In this document: piece by piece, positions 14,601-25,706 of the stretch
Position numbering within the stretch: the first letter of the stretch is position 1
Layout of the letters: each line of letters starts with the position of its first letter
From: Labia minor
Lineage: Eukaryota; Arthropoda; Insecta; Dermaptera; Spongiphoridae
Length of the DNA stretch: 64,000 bases
Assembly (NCBI GenBank): GCA_963082975.1
Contig: OY720350.1
Coordinates: 12,246,910 to 12,310,909, forward strand
Direction: 5' to 3'
Program-made: the position numbers and the translations under genes
Notes under the pieces: model-generated
What the model was told of the DNA's origin: nothing
The model's input: the letters and a program-made list of their open reading frames with translations, nothing else
Database searches by the model: none

Positions 14601-17600
14601 CATAAAAATATTAAAAAAATATATTATTCATATTTCTTACTAAAAATTATTTTTTTATGCCGAAAACCTAGGGTCATCCTACGATGACCTTTCATAATTT
14701 TTACGGTAAAATTAAAAAAATGAAATTTTTAAAAATAAATAATAAATTCGTTCATTTTACATCCTAAAAATATTAAAAAAATATATTATTCATATTTCTT
14801 AGTAAAAATTATTTTTTTATGCCGAAAACCTAGGGTCATCCTACGATGACCTTTCATAATTTTTACGGTAAGATTTAAAAATGAAATGTTTTAAAAAAAA
14901 TAATAAATTCGTTCATTTTACATCATAAAAATATTAAAAAAATATATTATTCATATTTTTAATTAAAAATTATTTTTTTTTGCCGAAAACCTAGGGTCAT
15001 CCTACGATGACCTTTATTAATTTTTACGGTAAGATTAAAAAATGAAATGTTTTAAAAAAAATAATAAATTCGTTCATTTTACATCATAAAAATATTAAAA
15101 AAATATATTATTCATATTTATTACTAAAAATTATTTTTTTATGCCGAAAACCTAAGGTCATCCTACGATGACTTTTCATAATTTTTTCGGTAAAATTAAA
15201 AAATGAAATGTTTTAAAAAAAATAATAAATTCGTTCATTTTACATCATAAAAATATTAAAAAAATATATTATTGATATTTCTGATGAATAATTATTTTTT
15301 ATGCCGAAAATCTAGGGTCATCCTACGATGACCTTTCATAATTTTTTCGGTAAAATTAAAAAATGAAATGTTTTAAAAAAAATAATAAATTCGTTCATTT
15401 TACATCATAAAAATATTAAAAAAATATATTATTGATATTTCTGATGAATAATTATTTTTTATGCCGAAAATCTAGGGTCATCCTACGATGACCTTTCATA
15501 ATTTTTTCGGTAAAATTAAAAAATGAAATGTTTAAAAAAAAATAATAAATTCGTTCATTTTACATCATAAAAATATTAAAAAAATATATTATTCATATTT
15601 CTAATTAAAAATTATTTTTTTATGCCGAAAACCTAGGGTCATCCTACGATGACCTTTCATAATTTTTTCTTTAAAATTAAAAAATGAAATGTTTTAAAAA
15701 AAATAATAAATTCGTTCATTTTACATCATAAAAATATTAAAAAAATATATTATTGATATTTCTGATCAATAATTATTTTTTATGACGAAAATCTAGGGTC
15801 ATCCTACGATGACCTTTCATAATTTTTTCGGTAAAATTAAAAAATGAAATTTTTAAAAAAAATAATAAATTCGTTCATTTTACATCATAAAAATATTAAA
15901 AAAATATATTATTCATATTTCTAATTAAAAATTATTTTTTTATGCCGAAAACCTAGGGTCATCCTACGATGACATTTCATAATTTTTTCTGTAAAATTAA
16001 AAAATGAAATGTTTTAAAAAAAATAATAAATTCGTTCATTTTACATCATAAAAATATTAAAAAAATATATTATTGATATTTCTGATGAATAATTATTTTT
16101 TATGCCGAAAATCTAGGGTCATCCTACGATGACCTTTCATAATTTTTTCGGTAAAATTAAAAAATGAAATTTTTAAAAATAAATAATAAATTCGTTCATT
16201 TTACATCCTAAAAATATTAAAAAAATATATTATTCATATTTCTAATTAAAAATTATTTTTTTATGCCGAAAACCTAGGGTCATCCTACGATGACCTTTCA
16301 TAATTTTTTCTGTAAAATTAAAAAATGAAATGTTTTAAAAAAAATAATAAATTCGTTCATTTTACATCATAAAAATATTAAAAAAATATATTATTGATAT
16401 TTCTGATGAATAATTATTTTTTATGCCGAAAATCTAGGGTCATCCTACGATGACCTTTCATAATTTTTTCGGTAAAATTAAAAAATGAAATGGTTTAAAA
16501 AAAATAATAAATTCGTTCATTTTACATCATAAAAATATTAAAAAAATATATTATTCATATTTCTAATTAAAAATTATTTTTTTATGCCGAAAACCTAGGG
16601 TCATCCTACGATGACCTTTCATAATTTTTTCGGTAAAATTAAAAAATGAAATGTTTTAAAAAAAATAATAAATTCGTTCATTTTACATCATAAAAATATT
16701 AAAAAAATATATTATTCATATTTCTAATTAAAAATTATTTTTTTATGCCGAAAACCTAGGGTCATCCTACGATGACCTTTCATAATTTTTACGGTAAAAT
16801 TAAAAAATGAAATTTTTAAAAAAAAATAATAAATTCGTTCATTTTACATCATAAAAATATTAAAAAAATATATTATTCATATTTCTAATTAAAAATTATT
16901 TTTTTATGCCGAAAACCTAGGGTCATCCTACGATGACATTTCATAATTTTTTCTGTAAAATTAAAAAATGAAATGTTTTAAAAAAAATAATAAATTCGTT
17001 CATTTTACATCATAAAAATATTAAAAAAATATATTATTGATATTTCTGATGAATAATTATTTTTTATGCCGAAAATCTAGGGTCATCCTACGATGATCTT
17101 TCATAATTTTTTCGGTAAAATTAAAAAATGAAATTTTTAAAAATAAATAATAAATTCGTTCATTTTACATCCTAAAAATATTAAAAAAATATATTATTCA
17201 TATTTCTAATTAAAAATTATTTTTTTATGCCGAAAACCTAGGGTCATCCTACGATGACCTTTCATAATTTTTTCTGTAAAATTAAAAAATGAAATGTTTT
17301 AAAAAAAATAATAAATTCGTTCATTTTACATCATAAAAATATTAAAAAAATATATTATTGATATTTCTGATGAATAATTATTTTTTATGCCGAAAATCTA
17401 GGGTCATCCTACGAGGACCTTTCATAATTTTTTCGGTAAAATTAAAAAATGAAATGGTTTAAAAAAAATAATAAATTCGTTCATTTTACATCATAAAAAT
17501 ATTAAAAAAATATATTATTCATATTTCTAATTAAAAATTATTTTTTTATGCCGAAAACCTAGGGTCATCCTACGATGACCTTTCATAATTTTTTCGGTAA

Positions 17601-19146
17601 AATTAAAAAATGAAATGTTTTAAAAAAAATAATAAATTCGTTCATTTTACATCATAAAAATATTAAAAAAATATATTATTCATATTTCTAATTAAAAATT
17701 ATTTTTTTATGCCGAAAACCTAGGGTCATCCTACGATGACCTTTCATAATTTTTACGGTAAAATTAAAAAATGAAATTTTTAAAAATAAATAATAAATTC
17801 GTTCATTTTACATCCTAAAAATATTAAAAAAATATATTATACATATTTCTTAGTAAAAATTATTTTTTTATGCCGAAAACCTAGGGTCATCCTACGATGA
17901 CCTTTCATAATTTTTACGGTAAGATTAAAAAATGAAATGTTTTAAAAAAAATAATAAATTCGTTCATTTTACATCATAAAAATATTAAAAAAATATATTA
18001 TTCATATTTCTTACTAAAAATTATTTTTTTATGCCGAAAACCTAGGGTCATCCTACGATGACCTTTCATAATTTTTACGGTAAAATTAAAAAATGAAATT
18101 TTTAAAAATAAATAATAAATTCGTTCATTTTACATCCTAAAAATATTAAAAAAATATATTATTCATATTTCTTAGTAAAAATTATTTTTTTATGCCGAAA
18201 ACCTAGGGTCATCCTACGATGACCTTTCATAATTTTTTCTGTAAAATTAAAAAATGAAATGTTTTAAAAAAAATAATAAATTCGTTCATTTTACATCATA
18301 AAAATATTAAAAAAATATATTATTCATATTTCTAATTAAAAATTATTTTTTTATGCCGAAAACCTAGGGTCATCCTACGATGACCTTTCATAATTTTTTC
18401 TGTAAAATTAAAAAATGAAATGTTTTAAAAAAAATAATAAATTCGTTCATTTTACATCATAAAAATATTAAAAAAATATATTATTGATATTTCTGATGAA
18501 TAATTATTTTTTATGCCGAAAATCTAGGGTCATCCTACGATGACCTTTCATAATTTTTTCGGTAAAATTAAAAAATGAAATGGTTTAAAAAAAATAATAA
18601 ATTCGTTCATTTTACATCATAAAAATATTAAAAAAATATATTATTCATATTTCTAATTAAAAATTATTTTTTTATGCCGAAAACCTAGGGTCATCCTACG
18701 ATGACCTTTCATAATTTTTTCGGTAAAATTAAAAAATGAAATGTTTTAAAAAAAATAATAAATTCGTTCATTTTACATCATAAAAATATTAAAAAAATAT
18801 ATTATTCATATTTCTAATTAAAAATTATTTTTTTATGCCGAAAACCTAGGGTCATCCTACGATGACCTTTCATAATTTTTACGGTAAAATTAAAAAATGA
18901 AATTTTTAAAAAAAAATAATAAATTCGTTCATTTTACATCATAAAAATATTAAAAAAATATATTATTCATATTTCTAATTAAAAATTATTTTTTTATGCC
19001 GAAAACCTAGGGTCATCCTACGATGACATTTCATAATTTTTTCTGTAAAATTAAAAAATGAAATGTTTTAAAAAAAATAATAAATTCGTTCATTTTACAT
19101 CATAAAAATATTAAAAAAATATATTATTGATATTTCTGATGAATAA

Positions 19147-22104
19147 TTATTTTTTATGCCGAAAATCTAGGGTCATCCTACGATGATCTTTCATAATTTT
19201 TTCGGTAAAATTAAAAAATGAAATTTTTAAAAATAAATAATAAATTCGTTCATTTTACATCCTAAAAATATTAAAAAAATATATTATTCATATTTCTAAT
19301 TAAAAATTATTTTTTTATGCCGAAAACCTAGGGTCATCCTACGATGACCTTTCATAATTTTTTCGGTAAAATTAAAAAATGAAATGTTTTAAAAAAAATA
19401 ATAAATTCGTTCATTTTACATCATAAAAATATTAAAAAAATATATTATTCATATTTCTAATTAAAAATTATTTTTTTATGCCGAAAACCTAGGGTCATCC
19501 TACGATGACCTTTCATAATTTTTACGGTAAAATTAAAAAATGAAATTTTTAAAAATAAATAATAAATTCGTTCATTTTACATCCTAAAAATATTAAAAAA
19601 ATATATTATACATATTTCTTAGTAAAAATTATTTTTTTATGCCGAAAACCTAGGGTCATCCTACGATGACCTTTCATAATTTTTACGGTAAGATTAAAAA
19701 ATGAAATGTTTTAAAAAAAATAATAAATTCGTTCATTTTACATCATAAAAATATTAAAAAAATATATTATTCATATTTCTTACTAAAAATTATTTTTTTA
19801 TGCCGAAAACCTAGGGTCATCCTACGATGACCTTTCATAATTTTTACGGTAAAATTAAAAAATGAAATTTTTAAAAATAAATAATAAATTCGTTCATTTT
19901 ACATCCTAAAAATATTAAAAAAATATATTATTCATATTTCTTAGTAAAAATTATTTTTTTATGCCGAAAACCTAGGGTCATCCTACGATGACCTTTCATA
20001 ATTTTTACGGTAAGATTAAAAAATGAAATGTTTTAAAAAAAATAAAAATATCGTTCATTTTACATCATAAAAATATTAAAAAAATATATTATTCATATTT
20101 CTAATTAAAAATTATTTTTTTATGCCGAAAACCTAGGGTCATCCTACGATGACCTTTCATAATTTTTTCTGTAAAATTAAAAAATGAAATGTTTTAAAAA
20201 AAATAATAAATTCGTTCATTTTACATCATAAAATTATTAAAAAAATATATTATTCATATTTCTAATTAAAAATTATTTTTTTATGCCGAAAACCTAGGGT
20301 CATCCTACGATGACCTTTCATAATTTTTTCTGTAAAATTAAAAAATGAAATGTTTTAAAAAAAATAATAAATTCGTTCATTTTACATCATAAAAATATTA
20401 AAAAAATATATTATTGATATTTCTGATGAATAATTATTTTTTATGCCGAAAATCTAGGGTCATCCTACGATGACCTTTCATAATTTTTTCTGTAAAATTA
20501 AAAAATGAAATGTTTTAAAAAAAATAATAAATTCGTTCATTTTACATCATAAAAATATTAAAAAAATATAGTATTGATATTTCTGATGAATAATTATTTT
20601 TTATGCCGAAAATCTAGGGTCATCCTACGATGACCTTTCATAATTTTTTCGGTAAAATTAAAAAATGAAATTTTTAAAAATAAATAATAAATTCGTTCAT
20701 TTTACATCATAAAAATATTAAAAAAATATATTATTCATATTTCTAATTAAAAATTATTTTTTTATGCCGAAAACCTAGGGTCATCCTACGATGACCTTTC
20801 ATAATTTTTTCTGTAAAATTAAAAAATGAAATGTTTTAAAATAAATAATAAATTCGTTCATTTTACATCATAAAAATATTAAAAAAATATATTATTCATA
20901 TTTCTTAGTAAAAATTATTTTTTTATGCCGAAAACCTAGGGTCATCCTACGATGACCTTTCATAATTTTTTCTGTAAAATTAAAAAATGAAATGTTTTAA
21001 AAAAAATAATAAATTCGTTCATTTTACATCATAAAAATATTAAAAAAATATATTATTGATATTTCTGATGAATAATTATTTTTTATGCCGAAAATCTAGG
21101 GTCATCCTACGATGACCTTTCATAATTTTTTCGGTAAAATTAAAAAATGAAATTTTTAAAAATAAATAATAAATTCGTTCATTTTACATCCTAAAAATAT
21201 TAAAAAAATATATTATTCATATTTCTAATTAAAAATTATTTTTTTATGCCGAAAACCTAGGGTCATCCTACGATGACATTTCATAATTTTTTCTGTAAAA
21301 TTAAAAAATGAAATGTTTTAAAAAAAATAATAAATTGGTTCATTTTACATCATAAAAATATTAAAAAAATATATTATTCATATTTCTAATTAAAAATTAT
21401 TTTTTTATTCCGAAAACCTAGGGTCATCCTACGATGACCTTTCATAATTTTTTCTGTAAAATTAAAAAATGAAATGTTTTAAAAAAAATAATAAATTCGT
21501 TCATTTTACATCATAAAAATATTAAAAAAATATATTATTGATATTTCTGATGAATAATTATTTTTTATGACGAAAATCTAGGGTCATCCTACGATGACCT
21601 TTCATAATTTTTTCGGTAAAATTAAAAAATGAAATTTTTAAAAATAAATAATAAATTCGTTCATTTTACATCCTAAAAATATTAAAAAAATATATTATTC
21701 ATATTTCTAATTAAAAATTATTTTTTTATGCCGAAAACCTAGGGTCATCCTACGATGACCTTTCATAATTTTTTCTGTAAAATTAAAAAATGAAATGTTT
21801 TAAAAAAAATAATAAATTCGTTCATTTTACATCATAAAAATATTAAAAAAATATATTATTGATATTTCTGATGAATAATTATTTTTTATGCCGAAAATCT
21901 AGGGTCATCCTACGATGACCTTTCATAATTTTTTCGGTAAAATTAAAAAATGAAATGGTTTAAAAAAAATAATAAATTCGTTCATTTTACATCATAAAAA
22001 TATTAAAAAAATATATTATTCATATTTCTTACTAAAAATTATTTTTTTATGCCGAAAACCTAGGGTCATCCTACGATGACCTTTCATAATTTTTAGGGTA
22101 AAAT
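19147..22104. repeat. Satellite block upstream of the solo LTR, copy A of the 3370-bp-offset duplication
   Basis: The block matches 22517-25474 at a constant 3370-bp offset, with private variants shared: cgatgatctt (19181), aaattatt (20231), tagtatt (20569), taaattggtt (21331) and atgacgaaa (21567). It ends at the insertion point of the solo LTR, as its partner ends at the insertion point of the full element. It is about 18.4 monomers long. Confidence 0.92.
22100..22104. other. Target-site duplication of the solo LTR
   Basis: AAAAT here is repeated directly after the solo LTR at 22256-22260. Five bases is the usual duplication length for copia-type integration. Removing the LTR and one AAAAT restores a normal monomer. 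Confidence 0.9.
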
Positions 22105-22255
22105 TGTTAAAGTATATTAAAGTTGGTAACCCTGCACCTTCTTACCTGTATATATATATTTATAGTATGACCTTAGAGTAAATGTTCACCTTGTATTAAA
22201 AACACATTCAAACTCGAACAGTGCATTTTCATTAAACACATTTAAAACTCCAACA
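22105..22255 (+). mobile_element. Solo LTR of the copia-type element
   Basis: This 151-bp sequence starts TGTTAAAG and ends CCAACA, with TG and CA termini. It appears identical by eye, base for base, to both LTRs of the full element at 25475-29304. It is bounded by the AAAAT duplication and sits at the same monomer position as the full element. No internal retroelement sequence remains. A solo LTR normally arises by recombination between the two LTRs of a complete element. The plus orientation is assigned from the full copy. Confidence 0.95.
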
Positions 22256-22492
22256 AAAATTAAAAAATGAAATTTTTAAAAATAAATAATAAATTCGTTC
22301 ATTTTACATCCTAAAAATATTAAAAAAATATATTATTCATATTTCTAATTAAAAATTATTTTTTTATGCCGAAAACCTAGGGTCATCCTACGATGACATT
22401 TCATAATTTTTTCTGTAAAATTAAAAAATGAAATGTTTTAAAAAAAATAATAAATTCGTTCATTTTACATCATAAAAATATTAAAAAAATAT

Positions 22493-22530
22493 ATTATTCA
22501 TATTTCTAATTAAAAATTATTTTTTATGCC
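22493..22530. other. Duplication junction inside a chimeric monomer
   Basis: The monomer begins as the ttcatatttctaatt type, as in the 3' flank of the full element. Within the shared aattatttttt stretch it switches to the tail of the ttgat type (atgccgaaaatctag, then cgatgatctt), as at 19147 onward. The switch keeps monomer phase, as expected for unequal crossing-over between paired monomers. The exact breakpoint cannot be placed within the shared T run. Confidence 0.8.
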
Positions 22531-25474
22531 GAAAATCTAGGGTCATCCTACGATGATCTTTCATAATTTTTTCGGTAAAATTAAAAAATGAAATTTTTAA
22601 AAATAAATAATAAATTCGTTCATTTTACATCCTAAAAATATTAAAAAAATATATTATTCATATTTCTAATTAAAAATTATTTTTTTATGCCGAAAACCTA
22701 GGGTCATCCTACGATGACCTTTCATAATTTTTTCGGTAAAATTAAAAAATGAAATGTTTTAAAAAAAATAATAAATTCGTTCATTTTACATCATAAAAAT
22801 ATTAAAAAAATATATTATTCATATTTCTAATTAAAAATTATTTTTTTATGCCGAAAACCTAGGGTCATCCTACGATGACCTTTCATAATTTTTACGGTAA
22901 AATTAAAAAATGAAATTTTTAAAAATAAATAATAAATTCGTTCATTTTACATCCTAAAAATATTAAAAAAATATATTATACATATTTCTTAGTAAAAATT
23001 ATTTTTTTATGCCGAAAACCTAGGGTCATCCTACGATGACCTTTCATAATTTTTACGGTAAGATTAAAAAATGAAATGTTTTAAAAAAAATAATAAATTC
23101 GTTCATTTTACATCATAAAAATATTAAAAAAATATATTATTCATATTTCTTACTAAAAATTATTTTTTTATGCCGAAAACCTAGGGTCATCCTACGATGA
23201 CCTTTCATAATTTTTACGGTAAAATTAAAAAATGAAATTTTTAAAAATAAATAATAAATTCGTTCATTTTACATCCTAAAAATATTAAAAAAATATATTA
23301 TTCATATTTCTTAGTAAAAATTATTTTTTTATGCCGAAAACCTAGGGTCATCCTACGATGACCTTTCATAATTTTTACGGTAAGATTAAAAAATGAAATG
23401 TTTTAAAAAAAATAAAAATATCGTTCATTTTACATCATAAAAATATTAAAAAAATATATTATTCATATTTCTAATTAAAAATTATTTTTTTATGCCGAAA
23501 ACCTAGGGTCATCCTACGATGACCTTTCATAATTTTTTCTGTAAAATTAAAAAATGAAATGTTTTAAAAAAAATAATAAATTCGTTCATTTTACATCATA
23601 AAATTATTAAAAAAATATATTATTCATATTTCTAATTAAAAATTATTTTTTTATGCCGAAAACCTAGGGTCATCCTACGATGACCTTTCATAATTTTTTC
23701 TGTAAAATTAAAAAATGAAATGTTTTAAAAAAAATAATAAATTCGTTCATTTTACATCATAAAAATATTAAAAAAATATATTATTGATATTTCTGATGAA
23801 TAATTATTTTTTATGCCGAAAATCTAGGGTCATCCTACGATGACCTTTCATAATTTTTTCTGTAAAATTAAAAAATGAAATGTTTTAAAAAAAATAATAA
23901 ATTCGTTCATTTTACATCATAAAAATATTAAAAAAATATAGTATTGATATTTCTGATGAATAATTATTTTTTATGCCGAAAATCTAGGGTCATCCTACGA
24001 TGACCTTTCATAATTTTTTCGGTAAAATTAAAAAATGAAATTTTTAAAAATAAATAATAAATTCGTTCATTTTACATCATAAAAATATTAAAAAAATATA
24101 TTATTCATATTTCTAATTAAAAATTATTTTTTTATGCCGAAAACCTAGGGTCATCCTACGATGACCTTTCATAATTTTTTCTGTAAAATTAAAAAATGAA
24201 ATGTTTTAAAATAAATAATAAATTCGTTCATTTTACATCATAAAAATATTAAAAAAATATATTATTCATATTTCTTAGTAAAAATTATTTTTTTATGCCG
24301 AAAACCTAGGGTCATCCTACGATGACCTTTCATAATTTTTTCTGTAAAATTAAAAAATGAAATGTTTTAAAAAAAATAATAAATTCGTTCATTTTACATC
24401 ATAAAAATATTAAAAAAATATATTATTGATATTTCTGATGAATAATTATTTTTTATGCCGAAAATCTAGGGTCATCCTACGATGACCTTTCATAATTTTT
24501 TCGGTAAAATTAAAAAATGAAATTTTTAAAAATAAATAATAAATTCGTTCATTTTACATCCTAAAAATATTAAAAAAATATATTATTCATATTTCTAATT
24601 AAAAATTATTTTTTTATGCCGAAAACCTAGGGTCATCCTACGATGACATTTCATAATTTTTTCTGTAAAATTAAAAAATGAAATGTTTTAAAAAAAATAA
24701 TAAATTGGTTCATTTTACATCATAAAAATATTAAAAAAATATATTATTCATATTTCTAATTAAAAATTATTTTTTTATTCCGAAAACCTAGGGTCATCCT
24801 ACGATGACCTTTCATAATTTTTTCTGTAAAATTAAAAAATGAAATGTTTTAAAAAAAATAATAAATTCGTTCATTTTACATCATAAAAATATTAAAAAAA
24901 TATATTATTGATATTTCTGATGAATAATTATTTTTTATGACGAAAATCTAGGGTCATCCTACGATGACCTTTCATAATTTTTTCGGTAAAATTAAAAAAT
25001 GAAATTTTTAAAAATAAATAATAAATTCGTTCATTTTACATCCTAAAAATATTAAAAAAATATATTATTCATATTTCTAATTAAAAATTATTTTTTTATG
25101 CCGAAAACCTAGGGTCATCCTACGATGACCTTTCATAATTTTTTCTGTAAAATTAAAAAATGAAATGTTTTAAAAAAAATAATAAATTCGTTCATTTTAC
25201 ATCATAAAAATATTAAAAAAATATATTATTGATATTTCTGATGAATAATTATTTTTTATGCCGAAAATCTAGGGTCATCCTACGATGACCTTTCATAATT
25301 TTTTCGGTAAAATTAAAAAATGAAATGGTTTAAAAAAAATAATAAATTCGTTCATTTTACATCATAAAAATATTAAAAAAATATATTATTCATATTTCTT
25401 ACTAAAAATTATTTTTTTATGCCGAAAACCTAGGGTCATCCTACGATGACCTTTCATAATTTTTAGGGTAAAAT
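22517..25474. repeat. Satellite block upstream of the full element, copy B of the 3370-bp-offset duplication
   Basis: Partner of 19147-22104, with every marker variant found 3370 bp downstream: cgatgatctt at 22551, aaattatt at 23601, taaattggtt at 24701 and atgacgaaa at 24937. It ends in the diagnostic ttttagggtaaaat monomer, which is cut by the retroelement at 25474/25475. Confidence 0.92.
25470..25474. other. Target-site duplication of the full element
   Basis: AAAAT here is repeated at 29305-29309 right after the 3' LTR. It is the same pentamer at the same monomer position as for the solo LTR. Confidence 0.93.
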
Positions 25475-25625
25475 TGTTAAAGTATATTAAAGTTGGTAAC
25501 CCTGCACCTTCTTACCTGTATATATATATTTATAGTATGACCTTAGAGTAAATGTTCACCTTGTATTAAAAACACATTCAAACTCGAACAGTGCATTTTC
25601 ATTAAACACATTTAAAACTCCAACA
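25475..25625 (+). repeat. 5' LTR
   Basis: This 151-bp LTR begins TGTTAAAG and ends CCAACA, and is identical by eye to 29154-29304 and to the solo LTR. It is expected to supply the promoter and transcript start. It carries a long TATA-like stretch and two ATTAAA hexamers (25565-25570 and 25601-25606), which could serve as polyadenylation signals in the 3' copy. It is short for a copia LTR. Confidence 0.96.
25519..25534 (+). promoter_or_regulatory. TATA-like element in the LTR
   Basis: A 16-base alternating T/A stretch ending tttata lies about 45 bases into the LTR, the obvious core-promoter candidate. The transcript start cannot be fixed from sequence alone. In such an AT-rich element a TATA match is weak evidence by itself. 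The same motif recurs in the other two LTRs. Confidence 0.5.
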
Positions 25626-25639
25626 GGTTATGGGCCCAG
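25626..25639 (+). other. Primer-binding site, initiator tRNA-Met internal region
   Basis: GGTTATGGGCCCAG directly follows the LTR terminal CA. Its complement, CTGGGCCCATAACC, is the anticodon stem-loop region of eukaryotic initiator tRNA-Met, including the CAT anticodon, not the tRNA 3' end. Drosophila copia is known to prime from a 5' half-molecule of this tRNA, and this site fits that mode. The match stops after 14 bases. Confidence 0.88.
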
Positions 25640-25706
25640 GTAAACACTGCGGGTAATTGGGTGATAATTGGAAATATTTTTTAATCTTAAAAGGATTTTT
25701 TTAAAA

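Larger units (their letters stand above)
1..22104. repeat. Satellite array, 160-161 bp monomer, left block
   Basis: About 137 head-to-tail copies, all in one orientation. The period is read directly: the monomer starting at 1 recurs at 162 and 323. Common monomer types differ at the start (ttcatatttctaatt, ttgatatttctgatg, ttcatatttcttagt or cttact, ttcatatttattact), after the dyad (ttcggtaaa, ttctgtaaa, tacggtaaa, tacggtaag), in the A-rich stretch (gaaatgttttaaa, gaaatggtttaaa, gaaatttttaaaa) and near the end (catcataaa or catcctaaa). The ttgat type is 1 bp shorter, which brings the mean spacing to about 160.6 bp. No open frame of gene size exists, because stops are frequent in all frames. 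An unusual monomer near 12030-12080 has an altered junction (ttaaaataattt, tatttaaaatt). No host gene is seen anywhere in this stretch. Confidence 0.98.
22256..25474. repeat. Satellite block between the solo LTR and the full element
   Basis: About 20 monomers of the same 160-161 bp satellite. The first 261 bases (22256-22516) match the 3' flank of the full element (29305-29565). The rest matches the block upstream of the solo LTR. The changeover lies in a chimeric monomer at about 22493-22525. No gene is present. Confidence 0.96.

Noticed and set aside
1-22104. CRISPR-like regular repeats
   Set aside because: The whole 160-bp period is repeated with no unique spacers, no cas genes and a eukaryotic retroelement in the array; it is a satellite.
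22105-22255. Independent second insertion at the same site
   Set aside because: The same target pentamer, the same base position and shared private flank variants on both sides fit duplication of one event far better.
25668-25706. Extension of the polyprotein start upstream to 25668
   Set aside because: The upstream codon is TTG; the first ATG, in a good context, is at 25707.
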